Shown: piece after piece, positions 8,384-16,915 of the stretch
Numbering within the stretch: position 1 is the stretch's first letter
How the letters are laid out: each line of letters opens with the position of its first letter
NCBI GenBank assembly: GCA_026983675.1
Contig: JALSTP010000155.1
Span: 1-41,505, forward strand
Reading direction: 5' to 3'
DNA: 41,505 bases
Source of the DNA: Sedimenticola sp.
GTDB lineage: Bacteria > Pseudomonadota > Gammaproteobacteria > Chromatiales > Chromatiaceae
Notes under the pieces: generated by a model
What the model saw: the letters and a program-made list of their open reading frames with translations, nothing else
The model's database searches: none
What the model was told of the DNA's origin: nothing
Translations under genes and position numbers: made by a program

Positions 8384-9796
8384 TTATTCGTCGAGCATGT
8401 CCAACTCGGTGATCGGTCCCGCATTCTTGGCGTCCACCTTGCCATAGAGGTCGTAGAGGGCGGCCTGCAGGGCCTCCTCGATCACCGGGTGGTAGAAAGG
8501 CATGCGCAACAGCCTGCCGACGGTGAGACCCTGTTCGATGGCCCAGTTGAGCAGGTGGGCGAGGTTTTCGCCGTGGGGGGTCATCATCTCGGCGCCGAGG
8601 ATGCGGCCGCTGGCCTTGTCGCCATAGACCCGGATGACGCCCCGGTTCTTGCCCATGATGAGGGCGCGGCCCACCGGCGCGAGCCGGACCTCGCCCACGG
8701 CGGTGGCGGACGGGTCGAGTTCGTTCCAGCGCTGGCCGACGGCGACGATGTTGGGGTCGCAGAAGTTGATGGCGATGGGGGTCTTGCGGCGGAAGGCGTG
8801 GATTTCGTCGCTCACCGCGTTGTGGCCCGCGATGCGCCCCTCGTCACCCGCCTCGTGGAGGATGGGGCGGTCGCCGGTGACGTCGCCGGCAATGAACAAG
8901 GGCAGGTCGCCGATCTGCAGGGTGTTGGGGTTGTAGACGGGGATGCCGCGTTCGTCCAGTGGGGCGCCGGTGTTCTCCAGACCCAGGTTGTCCACGTTGG
9001 GCGTGCGGCCCAGACTGGCCAGCACCTTCTCCACGACGACCGAATGTTCACCGGCGGTGACCCGAAGGTGATCGCCTTCCTCCTCGATCTCTACGGGGTG
9101 ACCGAGGTGGAGGGGAAACTCCTTGCCGATGATCTCGACGGCGGCCTTGCCTACCTCCGGATCCTGGGTGCCGCCGATGGTCTCCGCCAAGTCGAAGCCG
9201 GTGACGTCGACTCCCAGCCGGGCGATGGACTGGCCCAGTTCCAGGCCGATGACGCCGAGGCCGACGACGGCCAGGGACTTGGGCAGGTCTTCCAGTTCGA
9301 ACAGGGTGTCGGTGGTGAGGATGCGGTCGCCGAATCGCTCCCACGCCCCGGGCACGACCGGCCGCGAGCCGGTGGCGATAATGATGCGCTGGGCGGTGAT
9401 GCGTTGGCCATTGTCGATCTCTAAGGTGTGCAGCTCCACGAAGCGGGCGTAGCCCTCGATGAAGGCGTCGCCCAGGGTGTCGGTGCTGTTGCTCAGCACC
9501 CGGTCGACGAAGGTGTCGCGCAGGTCCTGAACGTGCTCCATCGCCTCGCTCGCATTGAGGGTCAGTCCTTCGTGGCCGTCGACGCCGTAGCGGCCGAGGT
9601 GCGTGCGGCGGTGGAAGTCCTCCGCCACCTGGATCAGCGCCTTGGACGGCATGCAGCCCACCCGGGCGCAGGTGGTGCCCGGCTCGCCGCCGTTGATCAG
9701 CACGAAGCTCTTGCCGGAAGGGCGGACCTGGCTCAGGGCGTAGAGACCGGCGCTGCCAGAACCGATGATGGCGACGTCTACTAGTTTTTCGTCCAC
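8384..9796 (-). CDS. Dihydrolipoamide dehydrogenase-family flavoprotein
   Basis: A 470-residue class I pyridine nucleotide-disulfide oxidoreductase. The FAD-binding motif is GSGSAG (residues 12-17) and the redox-active disulfide is CARVGC with C43 and C48. The NAD(P)-binding site is the VVGLGVIGLELGQ segment. The C-terminal dimerisation domain carries HPVIEE (H436, with acidic residues at 440-441), the His-Glu pair that serves as catalytic base in lipoamide dehydrogenases. It is not next to any 2-oxoacid dehydrogenase genes, so its electron acceptor is uncertain; related stand-alone enzymes act on lipoamide, quinones or metals. Translation starts at GTG (9796), seven bases after an AGGAG. The following gene encodes the small HMA-like protein. 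Confidence 0.85.
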   Translation of the reverse strand: MDEKLVDVAIIGSGSAGLYALSQVRPSGKSFVLINGGEPGTTCARVGCMPSKALIQVAEDFHRRTHLGRYGVDGHEGLTLNASEAMEHVQDLRDTFVDRVLSNSTDTLGDAFIEGYARFVELHTLEIDNGQRITAQRIIIATGSRPVVPGAWERFGDRILTTDTLFELEDLPKSLAVVGLGVIGLELGQSIARLGVDVTGFDLAETIGGTQDPEVGKAAVEIIGKEFPLHLGHPVEIEEEGDHLRVTAGEHSVVVEKVLASLGRTPNVDNLGLENTGAPLDERGIPVYNPNTLQIGDLPLFIAGDVTGDRPILHEAGDEGRIAGHNAVSDEIHAFRRKTPIAINFCDPNIVAVGQRWNELDPSATAVGEVRLAPVGRALIMGKNRGVIRVYGDKASGRILGAEMMTPHGENLAHLLNWAIEQGLTVGRLLRMPFYHPVIEEALQAALYDLYGKVDAKNAGPITELDMLDE

Positions 9797-9873
9797 GAAT
9801 GACTCCTCTGATTGTTGTTCGCTATTCGGATTCTATCGAGTTCCGGAGGCAGGGTTCCCCCGGCGTTTACGGG

Positions 9874-10341
9874 TTATTCCAGACCGAGGATGAAGGCCCA
9901 TTGGGTCTTTGTCACGGGCATGATGGAGAGCCGGTTGCCACGCCGTAGCAGGGGGAAGTCGGCCAGTTCTCCATCTGCATATTGCTTCAGCTCCCGCAGG
10001 GTGATGATGCGCTTCAGATGGCGCACGTAGCGCACGTCCACCATGTACCAGCGCGGGTTGTCGGGATCGCTCTTGGGATCATAATATTTGCCCTCGGGAT
10101 CCTCCCAGGCCGTGAAGTCCGGATAGCCCTCGCGGGCGATCTCCATGATGCCGACGATGCCCGGCTCCTTGCAATTGGAGTGGTAGAAGAATACCTGGTC
10201 ACCCACCTTCATCTGGTCGCGCATCATGTTGCGTGCCTGGTAGTTGCGCACGCCGTCCCAGTGGTCGGTCTGGCCGGGTTCGGCGGCGAGGTGGTCGATG
10301 CCGTAGACATCGGGTTCGGATTTCATCAGCCAGTAGTTCAT
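9874..10341 (-). CDS. EVE domain-containing protein
   Basis: A 155-residue protein that is a single EVE domain. It begins MNYWLMKSEPDVYGIDHL and contains WDGVRNYQARNMMRDQMKVGD and FFYHSN, the family signature also seen in eukaryotic thymocyte nuclear protein 1. EVE domains are PUA-like folds thought to recognise modified bases. The start at 10341 overlaps the stop of rsgA by four bases, so the two are probably translated from one transcript. The longer open frame to 10494 is rejected as overlap with rsgA. Confidence 0.93.
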   Translation of the reverse strand: MNYWLMKSEPDVYGIDHLAAEPGQTDHWDGVRNYQARNMMRDQMKVGDQVFFYHSNCKEPGIVGIMEIAREGYPDFTAWEDPEGKYYDPKSDPDNPRWYMVDVRYVRHLKRIITLRELKQYADGELADFPLLRRGNRLSIMPVTKTQWAFILGLE

Positions 10342-11366
10342 TGTTCTATTCTGCCCTTGCCGTGATTCTTCGGCAGTTGTGCTGCCATGTGCTGGTAGTT
10401 TTCGAAGCGCCGGGGGTCTATCTCGCCCTCTGTTATCGCCTGTTTCAGGGCGCAGCCCGGTTCCTCCCGGTGGCGGCAGTCGCTGAAGCGGCACCGGCCA
10501 AGAAAGGGGCGAAACTCGCGGAAACCCTGTTCCAGCGTCTGACGGTCGATGCGGCCCAGACGGAAGCTGCGCACGCCGGGGGAGTCTATCAGCCTGCCAC
10601 CGCCTGGCAAGTGGTAACTGGTGGTGACCGAGGTGGTGTGACGGCCAAAGCCGGTGGCTTTCGACAACTCACCGATCTGGAGTTCCCGATCCGGCAGCAG
10701 AGCCTGGATCAGGGACGATTTGCCCACCCCCGACTGGCCCACGAGGATGCCCGTCTCTCCCTTGAGCCGGTCCACCAGGGCGTCGAGCCCATGCTGCGCG
10801 GTGGCGCTGACAAATATCACGGGATAGCCGATGCGCCTATAGACGGCAAGGCGCGTCTCCAGTCCCGCGCGTGCGTCGTCGTCGAGGAGGTCGCTCTTGT
10901 TCACCACGACGAGGGGGCGGATGCCCGCCGTTTCCGCGGCGACCAGGTATTGGTCGATGAGGTATTCGCTGGGGGCAGGGGCGGGGGCGACCACGATCCC
11001 CAACTGGGTGACGTTAGCCGCCAGCGGCTTTTCGCGGCCGGTGAAGTCGGGACGGCTGAGAACGGTGTCACGTTCCAGCAGGGCGGTGACCACACCGTTG
11101 CCGGGAGAGGTGGGCTGCCACACCACACGATCGCCGCAGACGATGTCGCCGATGTTCTGGCGTGACAGACAGTGGTGGACACGTCCCTTTGCATCTTCTA
11201 CTGCCAGGTTGGCGCCATAACGGGCCACCACATGGCCCTTGCGGGGGGTGTCGTCGTCTGCCGTGGCGAGCTGTTGTTTCACCCGGGTCGCGAGCCGCTG
11301 GCGCCGTCGCTCCTGGATCTTGCGGATGCGCGCCTTCTGGCGCTGGGAGAGGCGGCGCTTGCTCAT
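10338..11366 (-). CDS. rsgA: Small-subunit ribosome biogenesis GTPase RsgA
   Basis: A 342-residue circularly permuted GTPase. The order of GTP-binding motifs is inverted as expected: NKSD (residues 156-159) comes before the P-loop GQSGVGKSS (210-218) and DSPGV (261-265). The N-terminal OB fold follows a basic tail, and a C-terminal zinc site is formed by C292, C297, H299 and C305. RsgA assists late maturation of the 30S subunit and releases on GTP hydrolysis. The gene follows a strong terminator of the upstream cytochrome gene, so it needs its own promoter. It overlaps the EVE gene by four bases. Confidence 0.97.
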   Translation of the reverse strand: MSKRRLSQRQKARIRKIQERRRQRLATRVKQQLATADDDTPRKGHVVARYGANLAVEDAKGRVHHCLSRQNIGDIVCGDRVVWQPTSPGNGVVTALLERDTVLSRPDFTGREKPLAANVTQLGIVVAPAPAPSEYLIDQYLVAAETAGIRPLVVVNKSDLLDDDARAGLETRLAVYRRIGYPVIFVSATAQHGLDALVDRLKGETGILVGQSGVGKSSLIQALLPDRELQIGELSKATGFGRHTTSVTTSYHLPGGGRLIDSPGVRSFRLGRIDRQTLEQGFREFRPFLGRCRFSDCRHREEPGCALKQAITEGEIDPRRFENYQHMAAQLPKNHGKGRIEQ

Positions 11367-11374
11367 TCCTCGAT

Positions 11375-11410
11375 AAAAAACAGCCGGCAGGGCGGATGGC
11401 CCGTGCCGGC
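11375..11410 (-). terminator. Rho-independent terminator after cytochrome gene
   Basis: On the minus strand a GC-rich stem (GCCGGC with inner GGGC/GCCC around a five-base loop; arms at 11410-11399 and 11393-11383) is followed by T-G and a run of six T (11380-11375). It lies 33 bases past the cytochrome stop and just before the rsgA start, separating the two units. Confidence 0.85.
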
Positions 11411-11442
11411 GTCATGGCGGGTGTCTCGGGATGCAGACAAGG

Positions 11443-11721
11443 CTACTTGAACTTGTAGAAATCCCGGTTGAGGTACTCGGCCACGTTCTCGATCTGGTCG
11501 TCGAACCAAGTCAGGCCCAATGCCTGTTCACAACGTTGGACCTGTTTCGTCAAGCCCGGGCGGCTGGTCACCTTGCGGTCCTTGCGCGTGTAGACCTCGG
11601 TGCCATGGCACTGATAACAGTTCTTGTCGGTCAGCACCTTGCCCTCGTGGGGGTTAGCCGCAAGCGCGGCCCCGTTTAGGGTGAATATGGCGGCGATGCC
11701 GATAATGACCCGTAGATTCAT
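11443..11721 (-). CDS. Small monoheme c-type cytochrome
   Basis: A 92-residue periplasmic protein with a signal peptide (about residues 1-21, ending NGAALA) and one heme-attachment motif CYQCH (C35, C38, H39). No methionine occurs after residue 1, so the common Met axial ligand of class I cytochromes c is missing. The only other candidates are H25 and C64 (in QRCEQALGL). The C-terminus WFDDQIENVAEYLNRDFYKF resembles the last helix of class I cytochromes. The start at 11721 has an AGGGAG upstream. It lies 19 bases after the M48 protease gene on the same strand and is followed by a terminator, so the two form an operon. The electron partner is unknown. Confidence 0.88.
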   Translation of the reverse strand: MNLRVIIGIAAIFTLNGAALAANPHEGKVLTDKNCYQCHGTEVYTRKDRKVTSRPGLTKQVQRCEQALGLTWFDDQIENVAEYLNRDFYKFK

Positions 11722-11740
11722 AGGTTTTCTCCCTGATGGA

Positions 11741-12988
11741 TTACGCATTCATCTTAGCCGATAAGTGGGCAATGCGCACGGCGGCCGGCGGGTGACTGTA
11801 GTAGAAACCGGCGTACAAGGGATCCGGCGTCAGTGTGCTGGCATTGTCCTTGTAAAGTTTGACCAGCGCATGCACAAGGGATTCCGCGTTCACCTGGGAG
11901 GCGGCGAAATCATCGGCCTCGAATTCATGCCGGCGGCTCAGCCATGCCATCACCGGCTCGAAGAAACGGGTGAAGACGGGGGTCACGAACATGAACAGAA
12001 TGAGCGCCAGTGCGTTGTTCATTTCGGACACCCCCAGTCCGTTGTAGAACCATGGCTGTTGCGCCAACCAGCCGAGGAGGGCCAGTCCCAGCAGGGAAAG
12101 GAAGGCGGTGAGAAACAACTGCTGGCGGATGTGATGGTGTTTATAGTGTCCCAGTTCGTGGGCCAGCACCGCCTCCACCTCTTCCGGGGTCAGCCCCTCC
12201 AGCAGGGTGTCGTAGAAGACGATGCGCTTGTTACGCCCCAGGCCCGTGAAGTAGGCGTTGCCGTGTCCCGAGCGGCGGGAGCCGTCCATCACGAACACCC
12301 CCTTGGCATGAAATCCATTACGCTCCAGAAGACGCTGGATGCGGTCGCGCAAGGGAGCGTCGGAGAGGGGGGTGAATTTGTTGAACAGCGGTGCGATAAC
12401 CACCGGAAACAGCCACAGCATGAACAGCGAGAAGCCCATCCATACGGCCCAGGCCCACAGCCACCAGAGTGTTCCGGCGTGGTCCATGAGCCACAGGAGC
12501 AGCCACAGGAGAGGGCCACCGAGCACCGCGGCCAACCCAGTCTGTAACAGCAGATCCGTGATGAAGCGTTTCACCGTAGTGCGATTGAAGCCAAAACGCG
12601 CCTCCACGCCGAAGGTTCGCCAGACGGAGAGCGGAAGCGTGATCAGGCCATTGATCAGAAACACAGACAGAATGAAAAGCGCGCCCGTGACTGGCGGGGA
12701 CAGACCCCATGGCTGCCACACGCGAAACAGCCACGAAAGCCCGCCGCCCAAGGTCCAGCCAAGCAATACCACTGCGTCGAGCAGGATATCCCAGCGGGCG
12801 ATGCGGATCTTCGCCAGCGTATAGTCGGCCGCCTTGCGGTGATCGTCGGGACTGATGCGGTCGGCAAAGGAAACAGGCACTCGGTCACGGTGAGCCGCCA
12901 CATACCGCTGTTGCCGCTGCAACAACCACCACTGGAGCCCCACGCCCGCAGTCAAGGCGGCGAGGAAAAGGTAGGTAAATGGGTGCAT
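11741..12988 (-). CDS. M48 family (Ste24-like) membrane metalloprotease
   Basis: A 415-residue integral membrane protease. Several hydrophobic segments lie between residues 1 and 200, followed by the zinc motif HELGH at 277-281 and the third ligand in the HEFEADDF segment (E357). Two further membrane segments lie at about 290-310 and 325-340. The arrangement matches the Ste24/CAAX-prenyl-protease branch of M48 rather than the shorter HtpX. In bacteria such enzymes probably degrade or process membrane proteins. It is divergent from orn, with a 104-base gap, and is followed by the small cytochrome gene. Confidence 0.92.
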   Translation of the reverse strand: MHPFTYLFLAALTAGVGLQWWLLQRQQRYVAAHRDRVPVSFADRISPDDHRKAADYTLAKIRIARWDILLDAVVLLGWTLGGGLSWLFRVWQPWGLSPPVTGALFILSVFLINGLITLPLSVWRTFGVEARFGFNRTTVKRFITDLLLQTGLAAVLGGPLLWLLLWLMDHAGTLWWLWAWAVWMGFSLFMLWLFPVVIAPLFNKFTPLSDAPLRDRIQRLLERNGFHAKGVFVMDGSRRSGHGNAYFTGLGRNKRIVFYDTLLEGLTPEEVEAVLAHELGHYKHHHIRQQLFLTAFLSLLGLALLGWLAQQPWFYNGLGVSEMNNALALILFMFVTPVFTRFFEPVMAWLSRRHEFEADDFAASQVNAESLVHALVKLYKDNASTLTPDPLYAGFYYSHPPAAVRIAHLSAKMNA

Positions 12989-13055
12989 GATCCGTCTCGT
13001 TCCGTAGTCGCGTGCCGCATTCTATCAAGTTTTCATTCGTCTCTCGGGTGGCTTT

Positions 13056-13063
13056 GCTAGAAT
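13056..13063 (+). promoter_or_regulatory. Putative extended -10 promoter of orn
   Basis: The sequence TTGCTAGAAT at 13054-13063 offers an extended -10 (TG-C-TAGAAT) about 30 bases before the orn start. No good -35 is visible. A nearly identical TGCTAGAAT occurs upstream of hfq. Confidence 0.5.
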
Positions 13064-13092
13064 GGGCGGATTCATCAAGCGGAGGAGGCGGC

Positions 13093-13641
13093 ATGGCACA
13101 GGACCCCAACAATCTGATATGGATCGATCTTGAGATGACCGGGCTGGACACGGACAACGATCGCATTATCGAGATTGCCACCATCGTCACCGACAGCAGC
13201 CTCACGATCCTGGCGGAGGGACCGGTGCTCGCCATCCACCAGCCGAAGGAGGTGATGAAGGCGATGGATGAATGGAACCGCACGCAGCATGGCAATTCCG
13301 GTTTGACGGAGCGGGTGCGGGACAGCCGTGTGGACGAGGCCCAGGCGGAACGAGAGACCCTGGAATTCCTTGCCCGCTGGGTGCCGGCGGGCAAGTCACC
13401 CATGTGCGGGAACAGCATCTGTCAGGACCGCCGTTTCCTGGCCCGCTGCATGCCGAAGCTGGAGGCTTGGTTTCATTACCGCAACCTCGATGTGAGCACC
13501 CTCAAGGAACTGGCCAACCGTTGGGCGCCGGAACTGGCCAGCGGGTTCAGCAAGAAGTCGAAGCACTTGGCGCTCGATGACATCCGCGATTCCATCGCCG
13601 AGCTGCGTTACTACCGCGACTATTTCCTGCGGTTGCCCTGA
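13093..13641 (+). CDS. orn: Oligoribonuclease
   Basis: A 182-residue DEDDh exonuclease that degrades two- to five-nucleotide RNA and pGpG to mononucleotides. The first metal motif is [10 protein letters not shown] (D12, E14), followed by HQP, the central CQDRRFL region and the C-terminal [10 protein letters not shown] carrying the catalytic His and Asp. The start at 13093 is preferred over an upstream one because a strong GGAGGAGG lies eight bases before it. The gene is divergent from the M48 protease and convergent with queG. Length and motifs are normal. Confidence 0.97.
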   Translation: MAQDPNNLIWIDLEMTGLDTDNDRIIEIATIVTDSSLTILAEGPVLAIHQPKEVMKAMDEWNRTQHGNSGLTERVRDSRVDEAQAERETLEFLARWVPAGKSPMCGNSICQDRRFLARCMPKLEAWFHYRNLDVSTLKELANRWAPELASGFSKKSKHLALDDIRDSIAELRYYRDYFLRLP

Positions 13642-13675
13642 AACAGCGGCGTGGTTTGCCGGCATCCTGGCCGGA

Positions 13676-14746
13676 TCACGGGCGCGAATGCCGTGCCAGC
13701 GCCCAGGCCACGTGTTCACGCACCAGCGCCGAGGGGTGGTCGCGCCGTTTCTCCAACGCCGTCACGACTGCCGGCGCAGTTGGTGCATTGCCCAACGCCA
13801 CGGCGATGTTGCGTAGCCAGCGTTCGTGGCCCAGGCGGCGGATGGCGGAGCCTTCGGTGTGTTTCAGGAAGGTCGCCTCGTCCCATTCGAAGAGTTCGAC
13901 CAGCCCGGCACCGTCGAGGCCGTGACGTGGCAGGAAGTCCTGTTCCTGTGTGAGTCGGGCGAACCGGTTCCACGGACAGACCTGCTGGCAGTCGTCGCAA
14001 CCGAAGATCCGGTTGCCCATAGCCGCCCGGAACGCCAGCGGAATGGCGCCATGCAACTCGATGGTGAGGTAGGAGATGCAGCGGCGCGCATCCAGTTGAT
14101 AGGGGGCGACGATCGCCTGGGTGGGGCAGATTCGCATGCAGGCATCGCAGCGGCCGCAATGGGCGCCGCTTGGGGTGTCGGGAGGCAGCCGCAGGTCGGT
14201 GTAGATCTCACCGAGAAAAAACCAGGAGCCCGCCGACCGGTTGAGCAGCAGGGTATGTTTGCCGATCCACCCCAGTCCCGCCTGCTCCGCCAGTGCTTTC
14301 TCCAGCACCGGCGCGGAGTCGACGAACACCCGATGACCGAAGGGGCCGATCTGTTCCGCAATGCGGTTGGCCAGCCGCTGCAAGCGTTTGCGCATCAGCT
14401 TGTGGTAATCACGACCCAAGGCGTAACGGGAGATGAAGGCGGCCCCCGGGGAAGCGCATTGCGCCTCGCTGTGCGCCAAGGGTTCCGGGAGGTAATCCAT
14501 GCGCACCGAGATCACGCTCAGGGTGCCAGGCTCCAGTTCCGCCGGCCGGCTCCGTTTGGTGCCGTGGCGGGCCATGTACTCCATCTCCCCGTGATAGCCG
14601 CGTTCCAGCCACTTCTGCAAACGGTGTTCGGCCTCCTCCAGCCGGATCGGGGCGATTCCGGCATGCTGAAAACCCAGTTTCCGCGCCATCTCCTTGATTC
14701 GGTTCGCGAGGATGGCGGGTTCAATCTGTTTCTCTGGCATCGGCAT
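13676..14746 (-). CDS. queG: Epoxyqueuosine reductase
   Basis: A 356-residue iron-sulfur and cobalamin enzyme that makes the last step of queuosine synthesis in tRNA. Two [4Fe-4S] motifs are clear: CGRCDACMRICPTQAI and CDDCQQVCPWN, in the central part of the protein. The N-terminal DUF1730-like region includes the conserved GYHGEMEYMARH segment, and a HEAT-like tail closes the protein. It is divergent from the NAD(P)HX repair gene, with only 48 bases between starts, and convergent with orn. Confidence 0.96.
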   Translation of the reverse strand: MPMPEKQIEPAILANRIKEMARKLGFQHAGIAPIRLEEAEHRLQKWLERGYHGEMEYMARHGTKRSRPAELEPGTLSVISVRMDYLPEPLAHSEAQCASPGAAFISRYALGRDYHKLMRKRLQRLANRIAEQIGPFGHRVFVDSAPVLEKALAEQAGLGWIGKHTLLLNRSAGSWFFLGEIYTDLRLPPDTPSGAHCGRCDACMRICPTQAIVAPYQLDARRCISYLTIELHGAIPLAFRAAMGNRIFGCDDCQQVCPWNRFARLTQEQDFLPRHGLDGAGLVELFEWDEATFLKHTEGSAIRRLGHERWLRNIAVALGNAPTAPAVVTALEKRRDHPSALVREHVAWALARHSRP

Positions 14747-14794
14747 GGGTCCCGACTATATCATTGAGACCGGCTTCTCCAACGGGTTTCCATC

Positions 14795-16303
14795 ATGCAC
14801 CGCGTCACCCCTTTGATCGATCAGCTTCCCTATGCCCTATATACCGCAGAGCAGGTACGGGCGCTGGATCGCTGCGCCATCGAACAGTTCTCGATTCCCG
14901 GTGAGACGCTCATGCAGCGGGCGGGGCAGGCGGTGTTCGAGTTGCTGCACCGGCGCTGGCCGGAGGCGCGGGTGGTGACCGTGGCATGCGGCATCGGAAA
15001 TAACGGCGGGGACGGCTATGTGGTGGCGCGGCGGGCGCGCGAGGCCGGGCTCAAGGTGCATTTGTTGCAGTTGGGGGACCCCCGGAAACTGAAGGGAGAC
15101 GCATTACGCATGGCGCAGGCCTATCGGGATGCCGGAGGAGAGGTGCATCCATTCGATGTGATCCCACCCGCCACGGATGTGGTGGTGGACGCGGTGCTGG
15201 GCACCGGCCTGGAGCGGGACGTGGAAGGCGCCTGGGGCGCGGCGTTGCAGGCCATCAACGATCACCGGGCTCCGGTGCTCGCGGTGGATATCCCCTCCGG
15301 CCTGCATTCGGATACCGGGTGCGTCATGGGGGTGGCGGTGAAGGCCTCTGCGACCATCAGTTTCATCGGTCTCAAGCGGGGTATGTTCACCGGCGCCGGC
15401 CGGGAGTGTTGTGGCGAGATCCATTTCGATGCCCTGGAGGTGCCAGCCCGGGTGTATGCCACCCAGATCCTCTCCGCCCGCCGGGTCGACTGGGTGCAGC
15501 AGGCGACGCGGCTCGAGCCCCGTCCGCGCAATGCCCACAAGGGGCAGTTTGGCCACGTGCTGGTGGTAGGTGGCGCGCCCGGTTTCGCGGGTGCGGCGCG
15601 TATGGCGGGGGAGGCGGCGGCACGCGGTGGCGCGGGGTTGACCACGATTGCGACCCATCCTGACCACGCGGCGGTGCTCAACGCCGGCCGGCCGGAACTC
15701 ATGGTGCATGGCGTCGGGACCGCGGAAGACCTGCGTCCGCTCCTGAAACGGGCAACGGTGGTGGCGCTGGGGCCGGGTCTGGGACAGGACGCCTGGGCGA
15801 TGGGGCTCTATCGGGAGGCCATGGAGAGCGGCCTGCCGATGGTGGTCGATGCCGACGGCCTCAATCTGCTGGCCCATGATGCGTTTCACCGCTATGATTG
15901 GGTGCTGACGCCCCATCCTGGCGAGGCGGCGCGCCTGCTGGGATGTGAGGCTGCCGCGATCGAGGCCGACCGGTTCAAGGCCGCGGGCGACCTCCAGCGC
16001 CGTTTCGGTGGCGCCGTCGTTCTGAAAGGGGCAGGGACCTTGATCGAGGGCGAGGGGCATCGTCCCCCGGCGGTCTGCTCAGAGGGCAATCCGGGCATGG
16101 CCACCGGCGGCATGGGTGATCTGCTGACCGGTATCATCGCGGCGCTGATGGCCCAGGGATTTGGGCCGGAGGAGGCCGCTACCCTGGGGGTATGCCTTCA
16201 TGCAGCGGCGGCGGACAGGGCGGCGGCGCGGGGTGAACGCGGCATGCTCGCCAGCGATCTGCTGCCGCATCTGAGAACGTTGCTCAATCCCTCTTCGGTA
16301 TGA
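14795..16303 (+). CDS. nnr: Bifunctional NAD(P)HX epimerase/dehydratase
   Basis: A 502-residue fusion. The N-terminal YjeF domain (about residues 1-225) carries CGIGNNGGDGYVVAR and epimerises damaged NAD(P)HX. The C-terminal ribokinase-like domain (about 230-495) carries GPGLG, VVDADGLN and NPGMATGGMGDLLTG, with the catalytic Asp in GMGD, and dehydrates it using ADP. The gene overlaps tsaE by four bases. The position upstream of tsaE and amiC is the usual one in gammaproteobacteria. Confidence 0.96.
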   Translation: MHRVTPLIDQLPYALYTAEQVRALDRCAIEQFSIPGETLMQRAGQAVFELLHRRWPEARVVTVACGIGNNGGDGYVVARRAREAGLKVHLLQLGDPRKLKGDALRMAQAYRDAGGEVHPFDVIPPATDVVVDAVLGTGLERDVEGAWGAALQAINDHRAPVLAVDIPSGLHSDTGCVMGVAVKASATISFIGLKRGMFTGAGRECCGEIHFDALEVPARVYATQILSARRVDWVQQATRLEPRPRNAHKGQFGHVLVVGGAPGFAGAARMAGEAAARGGAGLTTIATHPDHAAVLNAGRPELMVHGVGTAEDLRPLLKRATVVALGPGLGQDAWAMGLYREAMESGLPMVVDADGLNLLAHDAFHRYDWVLTPHPGEAARLLGCEAAAIEADRFKAAGDLQRRFGGAVVLKGAGTLIEGEGHRPPAVCSEGNPGMATGGMGDLLTGIIAALMAQGFGPEEAATLGVCLHAAAADRAAARGERGMLASDLLPHLRTLLNPSSV

Positions 16304-16761
16304 AACGTGAACTGTGCGCGACCTCGGAAGCCGAACAGGCGGAGCTGGGTGGATGTCTTGCCCGGGCGCTATCGGGAGGGGGAGTGGTTTTCCTCCGGGG
16401 GGACCTCGGCGCGGGCAAGACCACCTTGGTGCGCGGCTTTTTGCATGCCCTCGGACACAAGGGAAGGGTGAAGAGTCCCACCTATACACTGGTCGAACCC
16501 TATGATGTCGCCGGCCGGCATTGTTACCATTTGGATCTCTACCGGCTCGGGGACCCCGAGGAACTGGAGTTCATCGGTCTGCGCGACCTGCTCGCGCCTG
16601 AGTCGGTGCTGCTGGTGGAGTGGCCGGAAAGGGGGCAGGGCATGTTGCCGCCGGCAGATATCGTCATCCGTATCGCTTTCGAACACGGTGGGCGGCGACT
16701 CACCCTGGAGGCCTCGTCAGCGCGGGGCGAGGCGCTGTTGAAGGCATTGGAAGCCTGTTAG
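16300..16761 (+). CDS. tsaE: tRNA threonylcarbamoyladenosine ATPase TsaE
   Basis: A 153-residue P-loop ATPase required with TsaB, TsaC and TsaD to make t6A37 in ANN-decoding tRNAs. The Walker A motif is GDLGAGKTTLVRG, followed by SPTYTLVEPY, LDLYRLGDPEELEFIGLRD and LVEWPERG, all family signatures. The start ATG overlaps the stop of nnr (ATGA). A 154-base AT-rich stretch separates it from amiC, so amiC may have its own promoter. Confidence 0.96.
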   Translation: MKRELCATSEAEQAELGGCLARALSGGGVVFLRGDLGAGKTTLVRGFLHALGHKGRVKSPTYTLVEPYDVAGRHCYHLDLYRLGDPEELEFIGLRDLLAPESVLLVEWPERGQGMLPPADIVIRIAFEHGGRRLTLEASSARGEALLKALEAC

Positions 16762-16915
16762 AGTTGTTTTAAGAATTTTATCCTATCTAACAGAAAAGGC
16801 TGGAATTAATATTTCGGTAGTGCTATTTTTTAGGACACTGGTTCCTACGCCGCTTCGGTGGATTCAGATAAGAACCTGTTCGTCTATGGGGTCGCTCTCT
16901 CCGGGGTTATAAACA

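Noticed and set aside
8489-9424. A 311-codon plus-strand frame
   Set aside because: Antisense shadow of the flavoprotein gene, a result of high GC.
13826-14767. A 313-codon plus-strand frame
   Set aside because: Antisense to queG, whose iron-sulfur motifs are intact.
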